Shown here: positions 15,521 through 25,342 of the stretch, one piece after another
Layout of the letters: the number at the start of each line of letters is the position of its first letter
Numbering within the stretch: position 1 is the first letter of the stretch
Assembly: GCA_001767525.1 (NCBI GenBank)
Contig: MELF01000046.1
Location: 122,437 to 186,436, forward strand
DNA length: 64,000 nucleotides
DNA from: Acidobacteria bacterium RIFCSPLOWO2_12_FULL_68_19
GTDB taxonomy: Bacteria; Acidobacteriota; Vicinamibacteria; Vicinamibacterales; UBA2999
Direction: 5' to 3'
The notes under the pieces: generated by a model
The model's input: the letters and a program-made list of their open reading frames with translations, nothing else
Told to the model about the DNA's origin: nothing
The model's database searches: none
Translations under genes and position numbers: made by a program

Positions 15521-16957
15521 ATGCTCGGGCGGACCCGGCGCGTGCATTTCGTCGGCATCGGAGGGGCCGGCATGAGCGGCATCGCCGAGCTGCTTGCGAA
15601 CCTCGGCTACGAGGTGAGCGGGTCGGATCTCCGGCGGTCGGAGGTGACGGCACGGCTCCACTCGAGCTTCGGCGTCACCGTGCACGAGGGGCACTCGGCG
15701 GGGAACATCGGCGAGGCCGACGTGGTGGTCGTCTCGTCTGCGGTGCGGCCGGCCAACCCGGAGGTCGTCGAGGCGGGGCGGCGCGGCATCCCTGTAGTCC
15801 CGCGCGCGGAGATGCTGGCCGAGCTGATGCGGATGCGGTTCTCGGTCGCGGTGGCCGGCGCGCACGGCAAGACGACGACCACCTCGATGATCGCGTTCGT
15901 GCTGGAGCGCGGCGGCCTCGATCCGGACGCGGTGATCGGCGGGCGGCTGCGCGCCTTCGGCAGCGGCGCACGGCTCGGGCGCGGCGAGTACATGGTGGCG
16001 GAGGCGGATGAGAGCGACCGGTCGTTCCTGATGCTGTGGCCGACGGTCGCGGTGATGACCAATATCGACAACGAGCACATGGAGAGCTACGGCAGCCTCG
16101 CCGACCTGCAACAGGCGTTCGCCGATTTTGCGAACAAGGTGCCGTTCTACGGCGCCGTGATCGCCTGTGCCGACGACCGCCACCTCGCGCCGGTGCTGCC
16201 GCATGTCAGGCGGCGGCTGCTCACCTACGGCCTCGACGCGGCGGCCCCGGACCCCCGGGGGCGTGGTGCTCGCCCAACGATGCACCTCTTCGGCGACGCG
16301 GTGGAGCTGGGCGCATTCGGCGGGCGGTGCGTCGTTCACCGGCGCGTCGGCGGCGGGACGGAGCGTCTCGGACGGCTCGAACTCTCCGTCCCGGGCCGGC
16401 ACAACCTGCAGAACGCACTGGCGGCCATGGCCGTCGCCGGCGAGCTCGGCCTCGACTTCGCGCAGGCTGCCGCCGCGCTCGGGGCGTTCGAGGGAGCCGA
16501 GCGCCGCTTCGAGCGGCACGGCGAAGTCGGCGGCATCCTCGTCGTGGACGACTACGCCCACCACCCGACGGAGATTGCGGCTGTGCTGAGCGCCGCGCGC
16601 ACCTCGCTCGGCCGCCGTCTGGTCGTCGTCTTCCAGCCGCATCGGTACAGCCGCACCGAGCGGCTGATGCACGAATTCGGTCCCTCGCTCCGCGAGGCCG
16701 ACGAGGTGGTGCTGACCGACATCTACGCCGCCGGCGAGGATCCACGTCCCGGCGTGACGATCGAGGCGCTGACCGAGGCGGTCGGCCGCGGGTCCGGACG
16801 GCCGGTGCGCCTCGTGCACCGGCTCGACGACATCGTGTCCGAGCTGCTGAAGGTGGTCAGGCGCGGCGACGCCGTGGTCACGCTCGGCGCGGGCTCGATC
16901 GGCGCCGTGCCGAAGCGGCTCGTCGAGGCGCTCAGGCAGCGGGAGGCACGAGGCTGA
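15521..16957 (+). CDS. murC: UDP-MurNAc:L-alanine ligase MurC
   Basis: About 478 residues. HFVGIGGAGMSGIAELLANLG opens the UDP-binding domain; AVAGAHGKTTTTSMIAFVL is the ATP motif; AEADESDRSFL, NIDNEHMESYGS and VDDYAHHPTEI follow, with FQPHRYSRTERL near the C-terminus. It adds L-alanine to UDP-MurNAc, the first peptide step. ATG 15521 is preceded by GGAGGAG (15504-15510) and starts just before the conserved RRVHFVG; a GTG-type longer form would overlap murG. The stop shares one base with the ftsQ start. Confidence 0.95.
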   Translation: MLGRTRRVHFVGIGGAGMSGIAELLANLGYEVSGSDLRRSEVTARLHSSFGVTVHEGHSAGNIGEADVVVVSSAVRPANPEVVEAGRRGIPVVPRAEMLAELMRMRFSVAVAGAHGKTTTTSMIAFVLERGGLDPDAVIGGRLRAFGSGARLGRGEYMVAEADESDRSFLMLWPTVAVMTNIDNEHMESYGSLADLQQAFADFANKVPFYGAVIACADDRHLAPVLPHVRRRLLTYGLDAAAPDPRGRGARPTMHLFGDAVELGAFGGRCVVHRRVGGGTERLGRLELSVPGRHNLQNALAAMAVAGELGLDFAQAAAALGAFEGAERRFERHGEVGGILVVDDYAHHPTEIAAVLSAARTSLGRRLVVVFQPHRYSRTERLMHEFGPSLREADEVVLTDIYAAGEDPRPGVTIEALTEAVGRGSGRPVRLVHRLDDIVSELLKVVRRGDAVVTLGAGSIGAVPKRLVEALRQREARG

Positions 16958-17769
16958 TGACGGTCTCGACGCCCACCGACAAGCGGTTCCGCCGCGTGCA
17001 CGTCACGCCGCGGTCGCGGCGCCGGTTTGCGCCGTCACCAAGACGGGTCGTCCTTGCGGCGCTCGCCGCCACCTGCGTGCTGTACGGCGGCTATCGCCTC
17101 AGCGGCGCGGCGCTGTCGAGCGGTGCGCTCACGGTGACGCGCATGACGGTCAGCGGCAATAGCCGGCTGTCCGACGATGACGTGCGGGCGCTGGTTGGGG
17201 GGCTGCAGGGACGCAACATGCTCCTGCTCGACCTCGACGCGTGGCGGCAGAAGCTCCGCTCGTCGCCGTGGGTGGCCGACGCGGCGCTCCGCCGAGTGCT
17301 GCCGGGAACCGTGGACATCGCCGTGTTCGAGCGCCGCCCCGTCGGCATCGCGCGCCTCGACGGCGGCTTGTCCCTGATCGACCAACGGGGAATCGTCATC
17401 GGCCCATTCGGACCTGGACATGCCGACCTCGACCTGCCGGTGATCGATGGACTCGCGGCCGCGGGTGCGGCAGGCGCACGCGATCTGCCGGTCGAGGAGG
17501 AACGCGCCGCGCTCGCCGTGCGGCTGCTGGCGTCGCTCGACGCGGATCCCGAGCTGGCGGGACGGGTCTCCCAGATCGACGTCTCCGACCGCCGCGATGC
17601 GGTCGTGATCCTGAAGGGCGACACGGCGCTCGTCCGCGTCGGCGAGGCCCAGTTCGTCGAGCGCCTCCGGTCGTATCTCGACCTCGCCCCGGCGCTGCGG
17701 GAGCGGGTACCGGAGATCGACTACGTCGATCTCCGGTTCGGTGAGCGGGTGTACGTGAGGCCTCGGTAG
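16957..17769 (+). CDS. ftsQ: Cell division protein FtsQ/DivIB
   Basis: A 270-residue bitopic protein. A basic cytoplasmic tail of about 30 residues leads to one helix (RVVLAALAATCVLYGGYRL), then a POTRA domain (VTRMTVSGNSRLSDDDVRAL to DAALRRVLPGTVDIAVFERR) and the beta domain with the GGLSLIDQRGIVI strand pair and IDYVDLRFGERVYVRPR at the end. FtsQ scaffolds the divisome by binding FtsL/FtsB in the periplasm. It starts at an ATG sharing one base with the murC stop. murB and ddl, which often sit here, are missing. Confidence 0.93.
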   Translation: MTVSTPTDKRFRRVHVTPRSRRRFAPSPRRVVLAALAATCVLYGGYRLSGAALSSGALTVTRMTVSGNSRLSDDDVRALVGGLQGRNMLLLDLDAWRQKLRSSPWVADAALRRVLPGTVDIAVFERRPVGIARLDGGLSLIDQRGIVIGPFGPGHADLDLPVIDGLAAAGAAGARDLPVEEERAALAVRLLASLDADPELAGRVSQIDVSDRRDAVVILKGDTALVRVGEAQFVERLRSYLDLAPALRERVPEIDYVDLRFGERVYVRPR

Positions 17770-17806
17770 CCGGGGGCCGTCAGGTCTCCGGAGAGGGTGA
17801 GGAGTC

Positions 17807-19039
17807 GTGGCAAGTAGAGAGCGATACCTGGTCGGGCTCGACGTCGGGACTTCGGACGTCTGCGCCGTCGTGGGCGAGGGCCTCGAGGACGGCAGCCTGG
17901 ACATCGTGGGGATTGGCGTCGCCGAGTCGCGCGGCATCAAGCGCGGCGTGGTCGTCAACCTCGAGGCGGCGGTCGAGTCGATCAAGAAGGCGATCGAGGA
18001 AGCGGAGCTGATGGCCGGAGTCGAAATCGACTCCGTGCACCTGGCGCTGTCGGGGCACCACATCAAGGGGTTCAACAGCCGCGGCGTCATCGCGGTCGCG
18101 GGCAAGAACCGCGAAATCTCCCGGGACGACGTGCGGCGGGCGATCGAGGCGGCCAAAGCCGTGTCGCTGCCCACCGGACGCGAGATCCTCCACGTCCTGC
18201 CGCAGGACTTCGTCGTGGACGAGCAGGACGGCATCGGCGCGCCGATCGGCATGACCGGCGCCAGGCTCGAGGTGAACGTGCATGTCGTCACGGGCGCCGT
18301 CTCCTCCATGCAGAACATCGTCGCCTGCGTGAACCGCGCCGGCGTCACCGTCATCGATACGGTCATCGAGCAGCTCGCCGCCGCCGAAGCGGTGGTTACG
18401 CCGGACGAAAAGGAGCTCGGTGTGGCGCTCGTCGACATCGGCGGCGGCACCGCCGACCTGGCGATCTTCGAACGCGGCAGCCTGTGGCACACGGCGGTGG
18501 TGGCCGTTGGCGGCGACCACTTCACCAGCGACATGGCCGTCGGCCTCCGCACGCCGATCCCCGACGCGGAGAAGCTGAAGCGCAAGAGCGGCTGCGCGCT
18601 CTCCGCCATGGTCGACGAGGACGAGACGATCGAAGTGGCGAGCGTCGGCGGGCGCAAGCCTCGGCTGATGGCGCGGCGCATCCTCTCGGAGATCCTGCAG
18701 CCGCGCGCCGAAGAGATCTTCCATCTCGTGTGGGACGAGATCCGCCGCGCGGGATACGAGAAGGCGCTCAACTCGGGGATCGTCCTGACCGGCGGCGGAT
18801 CGATGCTCGAAGGCATGCCGGAGATTGCCGAGCAGATCTTCGATCTGCCGATCCGGCGGGGCTGCCCGATGGAAGTCGGAGGACTGGCGGATCACGTGAA
18901 CAGTCCGGCGTTTGCCACGCCGGTCGGGCTGGTGCTCTACGCGCATCGCAACCGGATTCCGGAGCCGGCGCGGGCCGGCGCCGGGGCGTTCGGCCGCATG
19001 GCCGGCCGGCTGCGGGGCATCTTCAAGGAATTCTTCTAG
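17807..19039 (+). CDS. ftsA: Cell division actin-like protein FtsA
   Basis: A 410-residue actin-fold ATPase. [17 protein letters not shown] is the phosphate-1 motif, the SHS2 1C domain follows, then [19 protein letters not shown] (phosphate-2) and [19 protein letters not shown] (adenosine motif). The C-terminal [16 protein letters not shown] is the amphipathic membrane-targeting helix that tethers FtsZ to the inner membrane. The GTG start is preceded by a GAGAGGGTGAGGA purine run. ftsZ begins 11 bases after its stop. Confidence 0.97.
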   Translation: MASRERYLVGLDVGTSDVCAVVGEGLEDGSLDIVGIGVAESRGIKRGVVVNLEAAVESIKKAIEEAELMAGVEIDSVHLALSGHHIKGFNSRGVIAVAGKNREISRDDVRRAIEAAKAVSLPTGREILHVLPQDFVVDEQDGIGAPIGMTGARLEVNVHVVTGAVSSMQNIVACVNRAGVTVIDTVIEQLAAAEAVVTPDEKELGVALVDIGGGTADLAIFERGSLWHTAVVAVGGDHFTSDMAVGLRTPIPDAEKLKRKSGCALSAMVDEDETIEVASVGGRKPRLMARRILSEILQPRAEEIFHLVWDEIRRAGYEKALNSGIVLTGGGSMLEGMPEIAEQIFDLPIRRGCPMEVGGLADHVNSPAFATPVGLVLYAHRNRIPEPARAGAGAFGRMAGRLRGIFKEFF

Positions 19040-19049
19040 GAGGGTGGAC

Positions 19050-20336
19050 ATGAGGCAAGGCGATCCCCGCGACAAGGATGCCGACACGCTGCGGCTGACG
19101 CTCGACCCGGAGGCGCGGCGTAGCGCGAAGATCAAGGTCATTGGCGTGGGCGGCGGCGGCAGCAACGCCGTCAACCGCATGGTCGTCGCGGGGCTCGAAG
19201 GCGTCGAGTTCATCGTGGCGAACACCGACGCGCAGGCGCTCGACCAGAACCGGGCGTCGGCCAGGATCCAGATCGGCCAGCGGCTGACGAAAGGGCTCGG
19301 CGCGGGCGCCGACCCGAACATCGGGCGCCAGGCCGCGCTCGAGGACACCGAAACGATCATCCAGGCGCTCTCCGGCGCCGACATGATCTTCGTCACCGCC
19401 GGGCTCGGCGGCGGCACGGGCACCGGCGCCGCGCCGGTGATTGCGAGCCTGGCGAGCGAGCTCGGCGCGCTGACGGTCGCCGTCGTCACGCGGCCGTTCA
19501 AGTTCGAGGGGAAGCGCCGAGCGGTGCACGCCGAGGCGGGACTCGAGGCGCTGCGGGAATGCGTCGACACGGTGATCACGATTCCGAACGAGCGGCTGCT
19601 GACGATCATCGACCGGAAGACGTCGCTGACCGACGCCTTCGGCATGGCCGACGACGTGCTGAGGCAGGCGATTCAGGGAATCTCCGATCTGATCCTCGTG
19701 CCTGGCCTCATCAACCTCGACTTCGCGGACGTCAAGACGATCATGTCCAACATGGGGGTCGCGATGATGGGCACCGGCATCGCGGACGGCGAGAATCGCG
19801 CGATGACCGCCGCACAGAAGGCGGTCTCGAGCCCGCTGCTCGAGGACGGATCGGTGAACGGGGCGCGCGGCGTGATCATCAACGTCACCGGCGGTCCGGA
19901 TCTGTCGCTGATGGAGGTGAACGAGGCCTCCTGCGTCATCCAGGAGGCGGCGCACGAGGACGCCAACATCATCTTCGGCGCGGTGGTCGATCCCGGGCTC
20001 ACCGGCAAGGTGAAGATCACGGTGATCGCCACCGGATTCGACCGGCCCGGCAACGCGCGCAGCGTCCCCGCGGCGGCGCTGCAGACGCCGGTCGACCTGC
20101 ACGGCTACACGGCCCACCTGAGCCGCACGGCGGAGACGGCCGCGGCGGCGCAGCCGACCCTCGAGCTGAGCGCGCCGGAAGCGCGGAACACGGCGGCGGC
20201 CCCCGTCGCCTCAGACGCGGGGTATGTGTTGACCGTCAGCCGGCGGCCGGGCGTGGAGCTGACGCTGCCGACCGCGGAGGCCGGCGAGGCGGCGTCACCG
20301 CTCGACGTGCCCGCCTTCCTCCGGCGTCAGAACTAA
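19050..20336 (+). CDS. ftsZ: Cell division GTPase FtsZ
   Basis: A 428-residue tubulin homologue. [17 protein letters not shown] opens the GTPase domain, the tubulin signature is [16 protein letters not shown], and the T7 loop is [13 protein letters not shown]. After about residue 330 a low-complexity Ala-rich linker leads to the C-terminal [11 protein letters not shown] peptide that contacts FtsA. AGGAGGG overlapping the ftsA stop serves as ribosome site for ATG 19050. It is the last gene of the dcw cluster; a hairpin follows directly. Confidence 0.98.
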   Translation: MRQGDPRDKDADTLRLTLDPEARRSAKIKVIGVGGGGSNAVNRMVVAGLEGVEFIVANTDAQALDQNRASARIQIGQRLTKGLGAGADPNIGRQAALEDTETIIQALSGADMIFVTAGLGGGTGTGAAPVIASLASELGALTVAVVTRPFKFEGKRRAVHAEAGLEALRECVDTVITIPNERLLTIIDRKTSLTDAFGMADDVLRQAIQGISDLILVPGLINLDFADVKTIMSNMGVAMMGTGIADGENRAMTAAQKAVSSPLLEDGSVNGARGVIINVTGGPDLSLMEVNEASCVIQEAAHEDANIIFGAVVDPGLTGKVKITVIATGFDRPGNARSVPAAALQTPVDLHGYTAHLSRTAETAAAAQPTLELSAPEARNTAAAPVASDAGYVLTVSRRPGVELTLPTAEAGEAASPLDVPAFLRRQN

Positions 20337-20338
20337 GG

Positions 20339-20380
20339 GCACGTTGCGAAATTACTGCGTCCCGTGATGTCGCAACGTGC
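20339..20380. terminator. Stem-loop after ftsZ
   Basis: GCACGTTGCGA (20339-20349) and its exact complement TCGCAACGTGC (20370-20380) enclose a 20-base loop, two bases past the ftsZ stop. No T-run follows, so it is not a canonical intrinsic terminator; it could still act as an mRNA-end stabiliser, a Rho-dependent end, or be an extragenic palindrome. Confidence 0.5.
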
Positions 20381-20399
20381 TCTCAGTCGATCCATGTGA

Positions 20400-20418
20400 G
20401 TGGCGTATCGTACGCCAC
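20400..20418. repeat. Perfect 8-bp palindrome with TCG loop
   Basis: GTGGCGTA (20400-20407) and TACGCCAC (20411-20418) flank TCG. It lies between the ftsZ stem-loop and the next gene and may be an operator or a second transcript-end hairpin. No T-tract is seen. Confidence 0.4.
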
Positions 20419-20510
20419 CTGCATGCCTCGGTCTTCGCCTGCCGGCGGTTTCGCTCGAAGATCGTCCGCGCGCACTATACTCGTGGATGTAGCGCTCGCG
20501 CTCTGAGGCC

Positions 20511-22409
20511 ATGCGACCCGTGCGGTCCCGGCGTATCCTCCGCGGCCTGGGAACGGCCGTTGCGCTCCTCGTCTGCTCCTTCGCCGGCGACCCGGTTGCC
20601 CAGACGCCGGGTTCACGTCTCGATCTCCCGCCGGCACCTCCGCTCGATGTGTCGCCGGTCATGTGCGGGACCGGTTTCGAGCACCTCGTCCTGACGGGAC
20701 GCGCCGTGCCCCTGGCCCTCGACGACGGCCAGGGATTGATGTTCGACCAGACGCCGGCGATTCTCAGACCGGACTTCACCGGGAACTTCTCGATCAAGGT
20801 TCAGCTCGTCGGCGATTATCCGACGATGCGGTTCAAGCGGTGGGATCCGGAGGCCACCGGCGACAACATCGAAACGTGGACCCGCACGGCCTCGAGAACC
20901 GTCGACGGACGCCTGGTCAGCCTCTTCGAGAAGGTGTACCCCAATGCCGAGTTCGTCCGTATTCTCCGAAATCAGCTCTGGGGATTCGATGATGGCTCCT
21001 TGAGATGGGGAGACGTGCTCCTGCCCGATTCCGACACGAAGCGGTATCTCGATCTGCGGATTGCATCCACGAATCTCCCAATGGCCACGCCGGTCGTGCG
21101 GTTGAGCGCCGACGTGCAGTACGCCGGCAGCGTGGTCAACATCCGGATGCCTGACTTCGGCGACACCCGGGTCGCTGCCGGCGACCATGGCTTCGACCTG
21201 AGGGCCGCGGCCCAGAAGTTCTACGAATTCTTCCCAGATTCGTACGACATGATCGCGTTCATCCCCCAGAGTGGAGCCCTCGCCGGCTATGGTGCGTTTC
21301 ACCGCGTCGTCAAGAACGAGGTGACCGGCATCGGTCTGCGTACTTTCGACACGTCCTCTGAGTACGGCAGCGGTGGGACGCTGCAAGGTGTGGAGGTATA
21401 CCCGCAGGCGGCGTTCACGACCCACGACACGTCCAGCCACGAGATCACGCATCAGTGGGGGCACTACCTCGCGCTGACCGAGCTGGCGGGCGTCGAACCG
21501 AAGGGACACGCGCCCGACGGGCACACGCCGCTGACGCTCGGAGCAACGTTGATAGGGGCCGTGCTCGAGGCGACGAGGCAGGCGACACGGATGAACGACT
21601 CGACGTTCGAGATCCGACAGTCCCCGTATCCGATCCTCCAGCACCCGCTCGAGATGTACGTCATGGGGAAGACATCGGCCGATGCCCTTGGAACGCAGCT
21701 CGTCTTCGACGACCAGGGACAGTTCGATCCGGATTCGTCGGCGGCGCCCGACGTGGGCACGAAGATCCGCGGGGGCGTCAAGGACGTGTCGGTCGGCGCC
21801 ATTCTCGGGAAGCACGGATCACGTGACGGTCCCAGTCCCAGCCTGGTCCGTCGCGCGACGGTACTCGTGTCGCGCGATGCGCTCGCCTCGGAAGCGGAGA
21901 TGAACTACTGGAATTTCTTCGCTCAGCGCCTGGCCGATCCGAATCGGACCGGCGTGCCGAGCTACTCCGGGTACGTCTCGTTCGATCGGGCAACGGGCAA
22001 TGCGATTGACTTGAGGACCGACGTGGCCCCAAGCGCGGGAGGCCCGCCCGGCGCCGCCGTCGAGGTCACGGCGCCGCGCTTTGGAGGGAAGGACCTGCGC
22101 GGCCTGGAATTCAACGAGACCGTGCCCAGCCGTTTCGTCGCGGGCCAGCGGGTGGCGCTCACCGGCCGAATCACTGCGACAGAACGCACCGACTACAACA
22201 ACCTGGCGATCAGGTTCTGGAAGTATGGCGGCAATGCCGACAGCGCCGTTCTGTTCTGGGCGACCGTGACGCGGTCGGGCACGTTCACGGTCAACATCGA
22301 CTTCACGGCGGCGCAGCGAGGCATCTACGCGATCCAATCCTTTCTCTACTGGCCTGGTGGCTCTGCCGCTCAACGGGTCGGCTATCTGACGCCCATCCTC
22401 GTCGAATGA
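20511..22409 (+). CDS. Secreted HExxH protein, putative zinc metallopeptidase
   Basis: A 632-residue protein with a clear signal peptide (LGTAVALLVCSFAGDPVAQT). The middle contains SSHEITHQWGHYLAL (about residues 307-321), an HExxH zincin motif followed by another His. A nearby HPLEMYVMGK (about residues 375-384) resembles a downstream zinc-ligand or Met-turn segment, as in secreted M6-like or gingipain-adjacent peptidases. The last ~100 residues (ITATERTDYNNLAIRFWKYG, SGTFTVNIDFTA) look like a beta-sandwich binding domain. I cannot name a family with confidence; a non-peptidase zincin is possible. TATACT at 20476-20481 may be its -10 box. It overlaps the next gene by ATGA. Confidence 0.65.
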   Translation: MRPVRSRRILRGLGTAVALLVCSFAGDPVAQTPGSRLDLPPAPPLDVSPVMCGTGFEHLVLTGRAVPLALDDGQGLMFDQTPAILRPDFTGNFSIKVQLVGDYPTMRFKRWDPEATGDNIETWTRTASRTVDGRLVSLFEKVYPNAEFVRILRNQLWGFDDGSLRWGDVLLPDSDTKRYLDLRIASTNLPMATPVVRLSADVQYAGSVVNIRMPDFGDTRVAAGDHGFDLRAAAQKFYEFFPDSYDMIAFIPQSGALAGYGAFHRVVKNEVTGIGLRTFDTSSEYGSGGTLQGVEVYPQAAFTTHDTSSHEITHQWGHYLALTELAGVEPKGHAPDGHTPLTLGATLIGAVLEATRQATRMNDSTFEIRQSPYPILQHPLEMYVMGKTSADALGTQLVFDDQGQFDPDSSAAPDVGTKIRGGVKDVSVGAILGKHGSRDGPSPSLVRRATVLVSRDALASEAEMNYWNFFAQRLADPNRTGVPSYSGYVSFDRATGNAIDLRTDVAPSAGGPPGAAVEVTAPRFGGKDLRGLEFNETVPSRFVAGQRVALTGRITATERTDYNNLAIRFWKYGGNADSAVLFWATVTRSGTFTVNIDFTAAQRGIYAIQSFLYWPGGSAAQRVGYLTPILVE

Positions 22410-22978
22410 CCCGCTCCGCCGTGCGCCGCTGCTCGATTGCCGTCGCGGCCATCTTCGCCACTGGAGTTGCGTGCGGTGTTCGATCCGGCGCCGCGCAGCC
22501 GGCGCGGCTCCAGGTGGCTCTCCGGAGCAGCGTATCGCCGCGTGCAGGGCTCGATCTGCTCGCGGGTGACACCATTGCCGCGGTCCGGCTCGGCCCCGCG
22601 CCGGCGACCCTCGTCTCGACGCCGGCTGGGGACCTGCTTCCGCCATTCCGCGCGGCCCTGGCCGGGACCGCGCGCCCCGCCACGTCACCCGAGGTCGCGC
22701 TGTCGCTTCCCGACCCGAGCCCGGGCGAGCCGAGCGGCATGCCGTTCGACGTGCTGTTCTTCAACGACCTCAACCTCGACGGTGTGTGGCAGGGCGGCGA
22801 GCCGTACGTGACGGCGTGGAGCGGCGGGCGCGGCGGATACCGGCTGATTCTGGAGCCGGCGCCTTCGGGCCGTTCCCGCTGGGTGCTCGAGGAAGGCGGC
22901 GCGCCGCCGACGCGCCATCCCGACATTGGCGCCCTCGTCGTGTACATCGATCCGGTACGTCCGGCCGTCGAGCGATGA
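22406..22978 (+). CDS. Secreted small protein with EF-hand-like loop
   Basis: A 190-residue protein of unknown function. The N-terminus RRCSIAVAAIFATGVACGVR is a signal peptide with a Cys that could be lipidated (the lipobox fit is weak). The only recognisable motif is FFNDLNLDGVWQGGEP, a DxNxDG calcium loop as in dockerin and EF-hand proteins. The remainder is Pro/Ala/Gly-rich beta-type sequence. It is translationally coupled (ATGA) to the HExxH protein, which suggests they are exported together; the second could be a partner, inhibitor or calcium-dependent scaffold. This role is inference only. Confidence 0.7.
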   Translation: MTRSAVRRCSIAVAAIFATGVACGVRSGAAQPARLQVALRSSVSPRAGLDLLAGDTIAAVRLGPAPATLVSTPAGDLLPPFRAALAGTARPATSPEVALSLPDPSPGEPSGMPFDVLFFNDLNLDGVWQGGEPYVTAWSGGRGGYRLILEPAPSGRSRWVLEEGGAPPTRHPDIGALVVYIDPVRPAVER

Positions 22979-23112
22979 CGCGGGTGGGCCGGTAGTAGAC
23001 TAGGTACATCCACGGCACGCGCGAGCGCCTGCGGCCGAGCAGCAGCTCGCGCACGATCCGTCCCCCTTCGTCGGACGCCGGATCGCTCGGCGGCTCATCG
23101 ATACGCAGCTTC

Positions 23113-24855
23113 ATGACGCACTGGTCTCAGCGCGAGCGCGCCCGTGAACTCCTGTCCCGGGAGGTCGGCTTCGTCCGCAAGCCGCACGGCGGCCGGCTGC
23201 GCGTCGCGCTGGCGTTCCCGAACACGTATTTCGTCGGGATGTCGAATCTCGGCTTCCAGACCGTCTACACGCTGTTCAACGCCGAAGACGCCATTGTGTG
23301 CGAACGCGTGTTCCTGCCGCCGAAAACGGAGCTGGCGGCTCAGGTCGCCTCGGGTGCGCCGCTCGTCACGCTCGAGTCGCAGACGCCGGTGGGCGACTTC
23401 GACGTGCTGGCGTTCTCGGTATCGTTCGAGTGGGACTACACCAACGTGCTCACGCTGCTCCGGCTGGCGGGGCTGCCGCTCCGCGCCGAGGAGCGCACCG
23501 ATCGCCACCCGCTGGTCGTGGTGGGCGGCGCCGTCACCTTCGTCAATCCCGAGCCGCTGGCGCTGTTTGCCGACGCGATTGCGGTCGGCGAGGGCGAGGC
23601 GCTCGTGCCGTCGCTCCTCCGGGCGTTTCAGGGGGCATCCGATCGCCCCGACCTGCTGCGGCAGCTCGCGGGGGAGCGCGGCTTCTATATTCCCGTCTTC
23701 TACGACGTCGAGTACGCGCCCGACGGGACGATCGCCGCGTGTGCTCCGAAGCCGGGCACCGGCGCGCCTGCGGGAGTCCGGAAGGCGGCGCTGCCGACAA
23801 CGGATGCGCTCGACCCGCCGGCCACGACGATCTTCACGCCCGACACGGAGTTCGGGTCGCGCTTCCTCGTGGAAGTGGTCCGAGGCTGCGCGAACCTGTG
23901 CCGCTTCTGCTGGGCCGGCTACAACTACCTGCCGGTGCGTCCGTTCCCGGCCGCCCGGATCCTGGCGCTCGCGGAGCGGGCGCGGCCCTACGCGAGCCGG
24001 GCGGGTCTGGTGTCGATTGCGCTCTGCGACCACCCGGAGATCGAGGACATCCTCGCGCGACTCGCGGCGATGGGGTACTCGATCAGTCCGGCTTCGCTGC
24101 GCCTCGACGACCTGACGCCGGCGATTGTTCGCCTGCTGCGCGAGAGCGGCGAGCGGACGCTCACGATTGCGCCGGAAACCGGGTCCGACCGTCTGCGACG
24201 CGTGATCAACAAGACGATCACGAACGACGAGATTCTCGCGAGCGCCGAGATGATCTTCGCGAGCGGCATCGAGAACCTGAAGCTGTACTTCATGATCGGG
24301 CTGCCGACGGAGACCGACGAAGACCTGGTCGCCATCCGCGACCTGACGCTCCAATTGCGGCAATGCATGGTGGCGCACGGCCGGGGCCGGGGGCGCCTGG
24401 GGCGGATTGTCGGCAGCGTGAACCCGCTGGTGCCGAAGCCGGGCACGGCCTACCAGTGGCTGCCGATGGAGGACGACGGCTCGGTCGAGCGCAAGATCCG
24501 GCGGATGCGCGAACTCATGGCCGGCATCGACAACGTCTACTTCAACATCAAGTCGGAGCGACATTCCTTCTACCAGGCGCTCCTGTCGCTCGGCGACCGG
24601 CGCGTGGCTCCGGCCATCGAAGCTGCTGAGCGCAACGGCGGCAACTGGCGCGCCGCCGTCGCCGAGGCGGGCGTCGATGCCGGCTTCTTCGTCTTTCGCG
24701 ACCGCTCCCGCGACCGGGTGCTGCCGTGGGACATCATCGACGGAGGCCTGAAGAGCGAGTTCTTCCGCGCCGAGTTCGACAAGGCGCTCCGCGCGGAATG
24801 GACGCTCCCGGTGAAGCGGCAGAAGGAGAACGCGCGCCTGCTGCCGGTGCTCTAA
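23113..24855 (+). CDS. B12-binding-like radical SAM protein (TIGR03960 type)
   Basis: A 580-residue protein. The N-terminal ~200 residues form the B12-binding-like Rossmann region (LRVALAFPNTYFVGMSNLGF, FDVLAFSVSFEWDYTN). The radical SAM cluster motif is GCANLCRFCWAGYNYLPVRP (C-x3-C-x2-C, about residues 259-267), followed by the TIM-barrel segments SLRLDDLTP and LTIAPETGSDRLRR. The family is widespread and functionally unassigned; in other genomes it is often next to a DUF2344 gene and RNase G, which are absent here. Its stop codon overlaps the stop of the convergent gene on the other strand. Confidence 0.9.
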   Translation: MTHWSQRERARELLSREVGFVRKPHGGRLRVALAFPNTYFVGMSNLGFQTVYTLFNAEDAIVCERVFLPPKTELAAQVASGAPLVTLESQTPVGDFDVLAFSVSFEWDYTNVLTLLRLAGLPLRAEERTDRHPLVVVGGAVTFVNPEPLALFADAIAVGEGEALVPSLLRAFQGASDRPDLLRQLAGERGFYIPVFYDVEYAPDGTIAACAPKPGTGAPAGVRKAALPTTDALDPPATTIFTPDTEFGSRFLVEVVRGCANLCRFCWAGYNYLPVRPFPAARILALAERARPYASRAGLVSIALCDHPEIEDILARLAAMGYSISPASLRLDDLTPAIVRLLRESGERTLTIAPETGSDRLRRVINKTITNDEILASAEMIFASGIENLKLYFMIGLPTETDEDLVAIRDLTLQLRQCMVAHGRGRGRLGRIVGSVNPLVPKPGTAYQWLPMEDDGSVERKIRRMRELMAGIDNVYFNIKSERHSFYQALLSLGDRRVAPAIEAAERNGGNWRAAVAEAGVDAGFFVFRDRSRDRVLPWDIIDGGLKSEFFRAEFDKALRAEWTLPVKRQKENARLLPVL

Positions 24856-25154
24856 CCCGCCACCGCCGCTTTCTCCTCGTAATCGGCGTACGCCTCGAGG
24901 ATCGCCTCGCGGATGCGGTCCTGTGACGTCGCGTCTCCGACCGGGCGCAGCAGCGCGAAGCTGCGGCGCTCGCCGTTGACGACGTACTGGCGCGCGGGAA
25001 GCGTCACGTTGCGTCCGCCGCCGGTGCGCCGCTCCCACACGCTGAAGCCGATGAGCTTCAGTCCCTCGAGTACACCTTCGGTGAAATGCACCTCCGCGTC
25101 GGCGAGCTTGCCGGGCGGGCCGTTCTTCTCGGTTTGAGTGATTCGGATGACCAC
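24852..25154 (-). CDS. Small conserved-looking protein, possibly SpoVG-like
   Basis: A 100-residue protein starting at GTG, three bases after a strong GGAGGAG ribosome site. The order of elements (GLKLIGFSVWE, NVTLPARQYVVNGERRSFAL, RIREAILEAYADYEE) resembles SpoVG: a short beta-rich nucleic-acid-binding domain ending in a helix with an ...I..AIL.AY pattern. The resemblance is by eye and weak. There is no signal peptide or membrane helix. It converges with the radical SAM gene and their stop codons overlap. 188 bases without a recognised element separate its start from acpS. Confidence 0.6.
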   Translation of the reverse strand: MVIRITQTEKNGPPGKLADAEVHFTEGVLEGLKLIGFSVWERRTGGGRNVTLPARQYVVNGERRSFALLRPVGDATSQDRIREAILEAYADYEEKAAVAG

Positions 25155-25342
25155 GCTCTCCTCCGTGCTGCTGCGTGTCTCCACGCGGGGCAAGGCGGAA
25201 GCCACGCGGCGATGCCGCCTCGGGTGACCGGAACCGCTTGACACAAGACAACTTGCGGTTCTCTCCCAAAGGCGTGCCGGGCGGGGGCTCCGGCGGCTGT
25301 TAACGCTGGTTGTCGCCGGGATGAATTGGCCCGAGGCGATCC

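Noticed and set aside
22985..23114. Minus-strand frame starting at 23114, ATG overlapping the radical SAM ATG, with the start MKLRIDEPPSDPASDEGG
   Set aside because: It soon runs antisense into the 190-residue gene, has no ribosome site and its later residues are Arg/Pro-rich as expected of a shadow frame.
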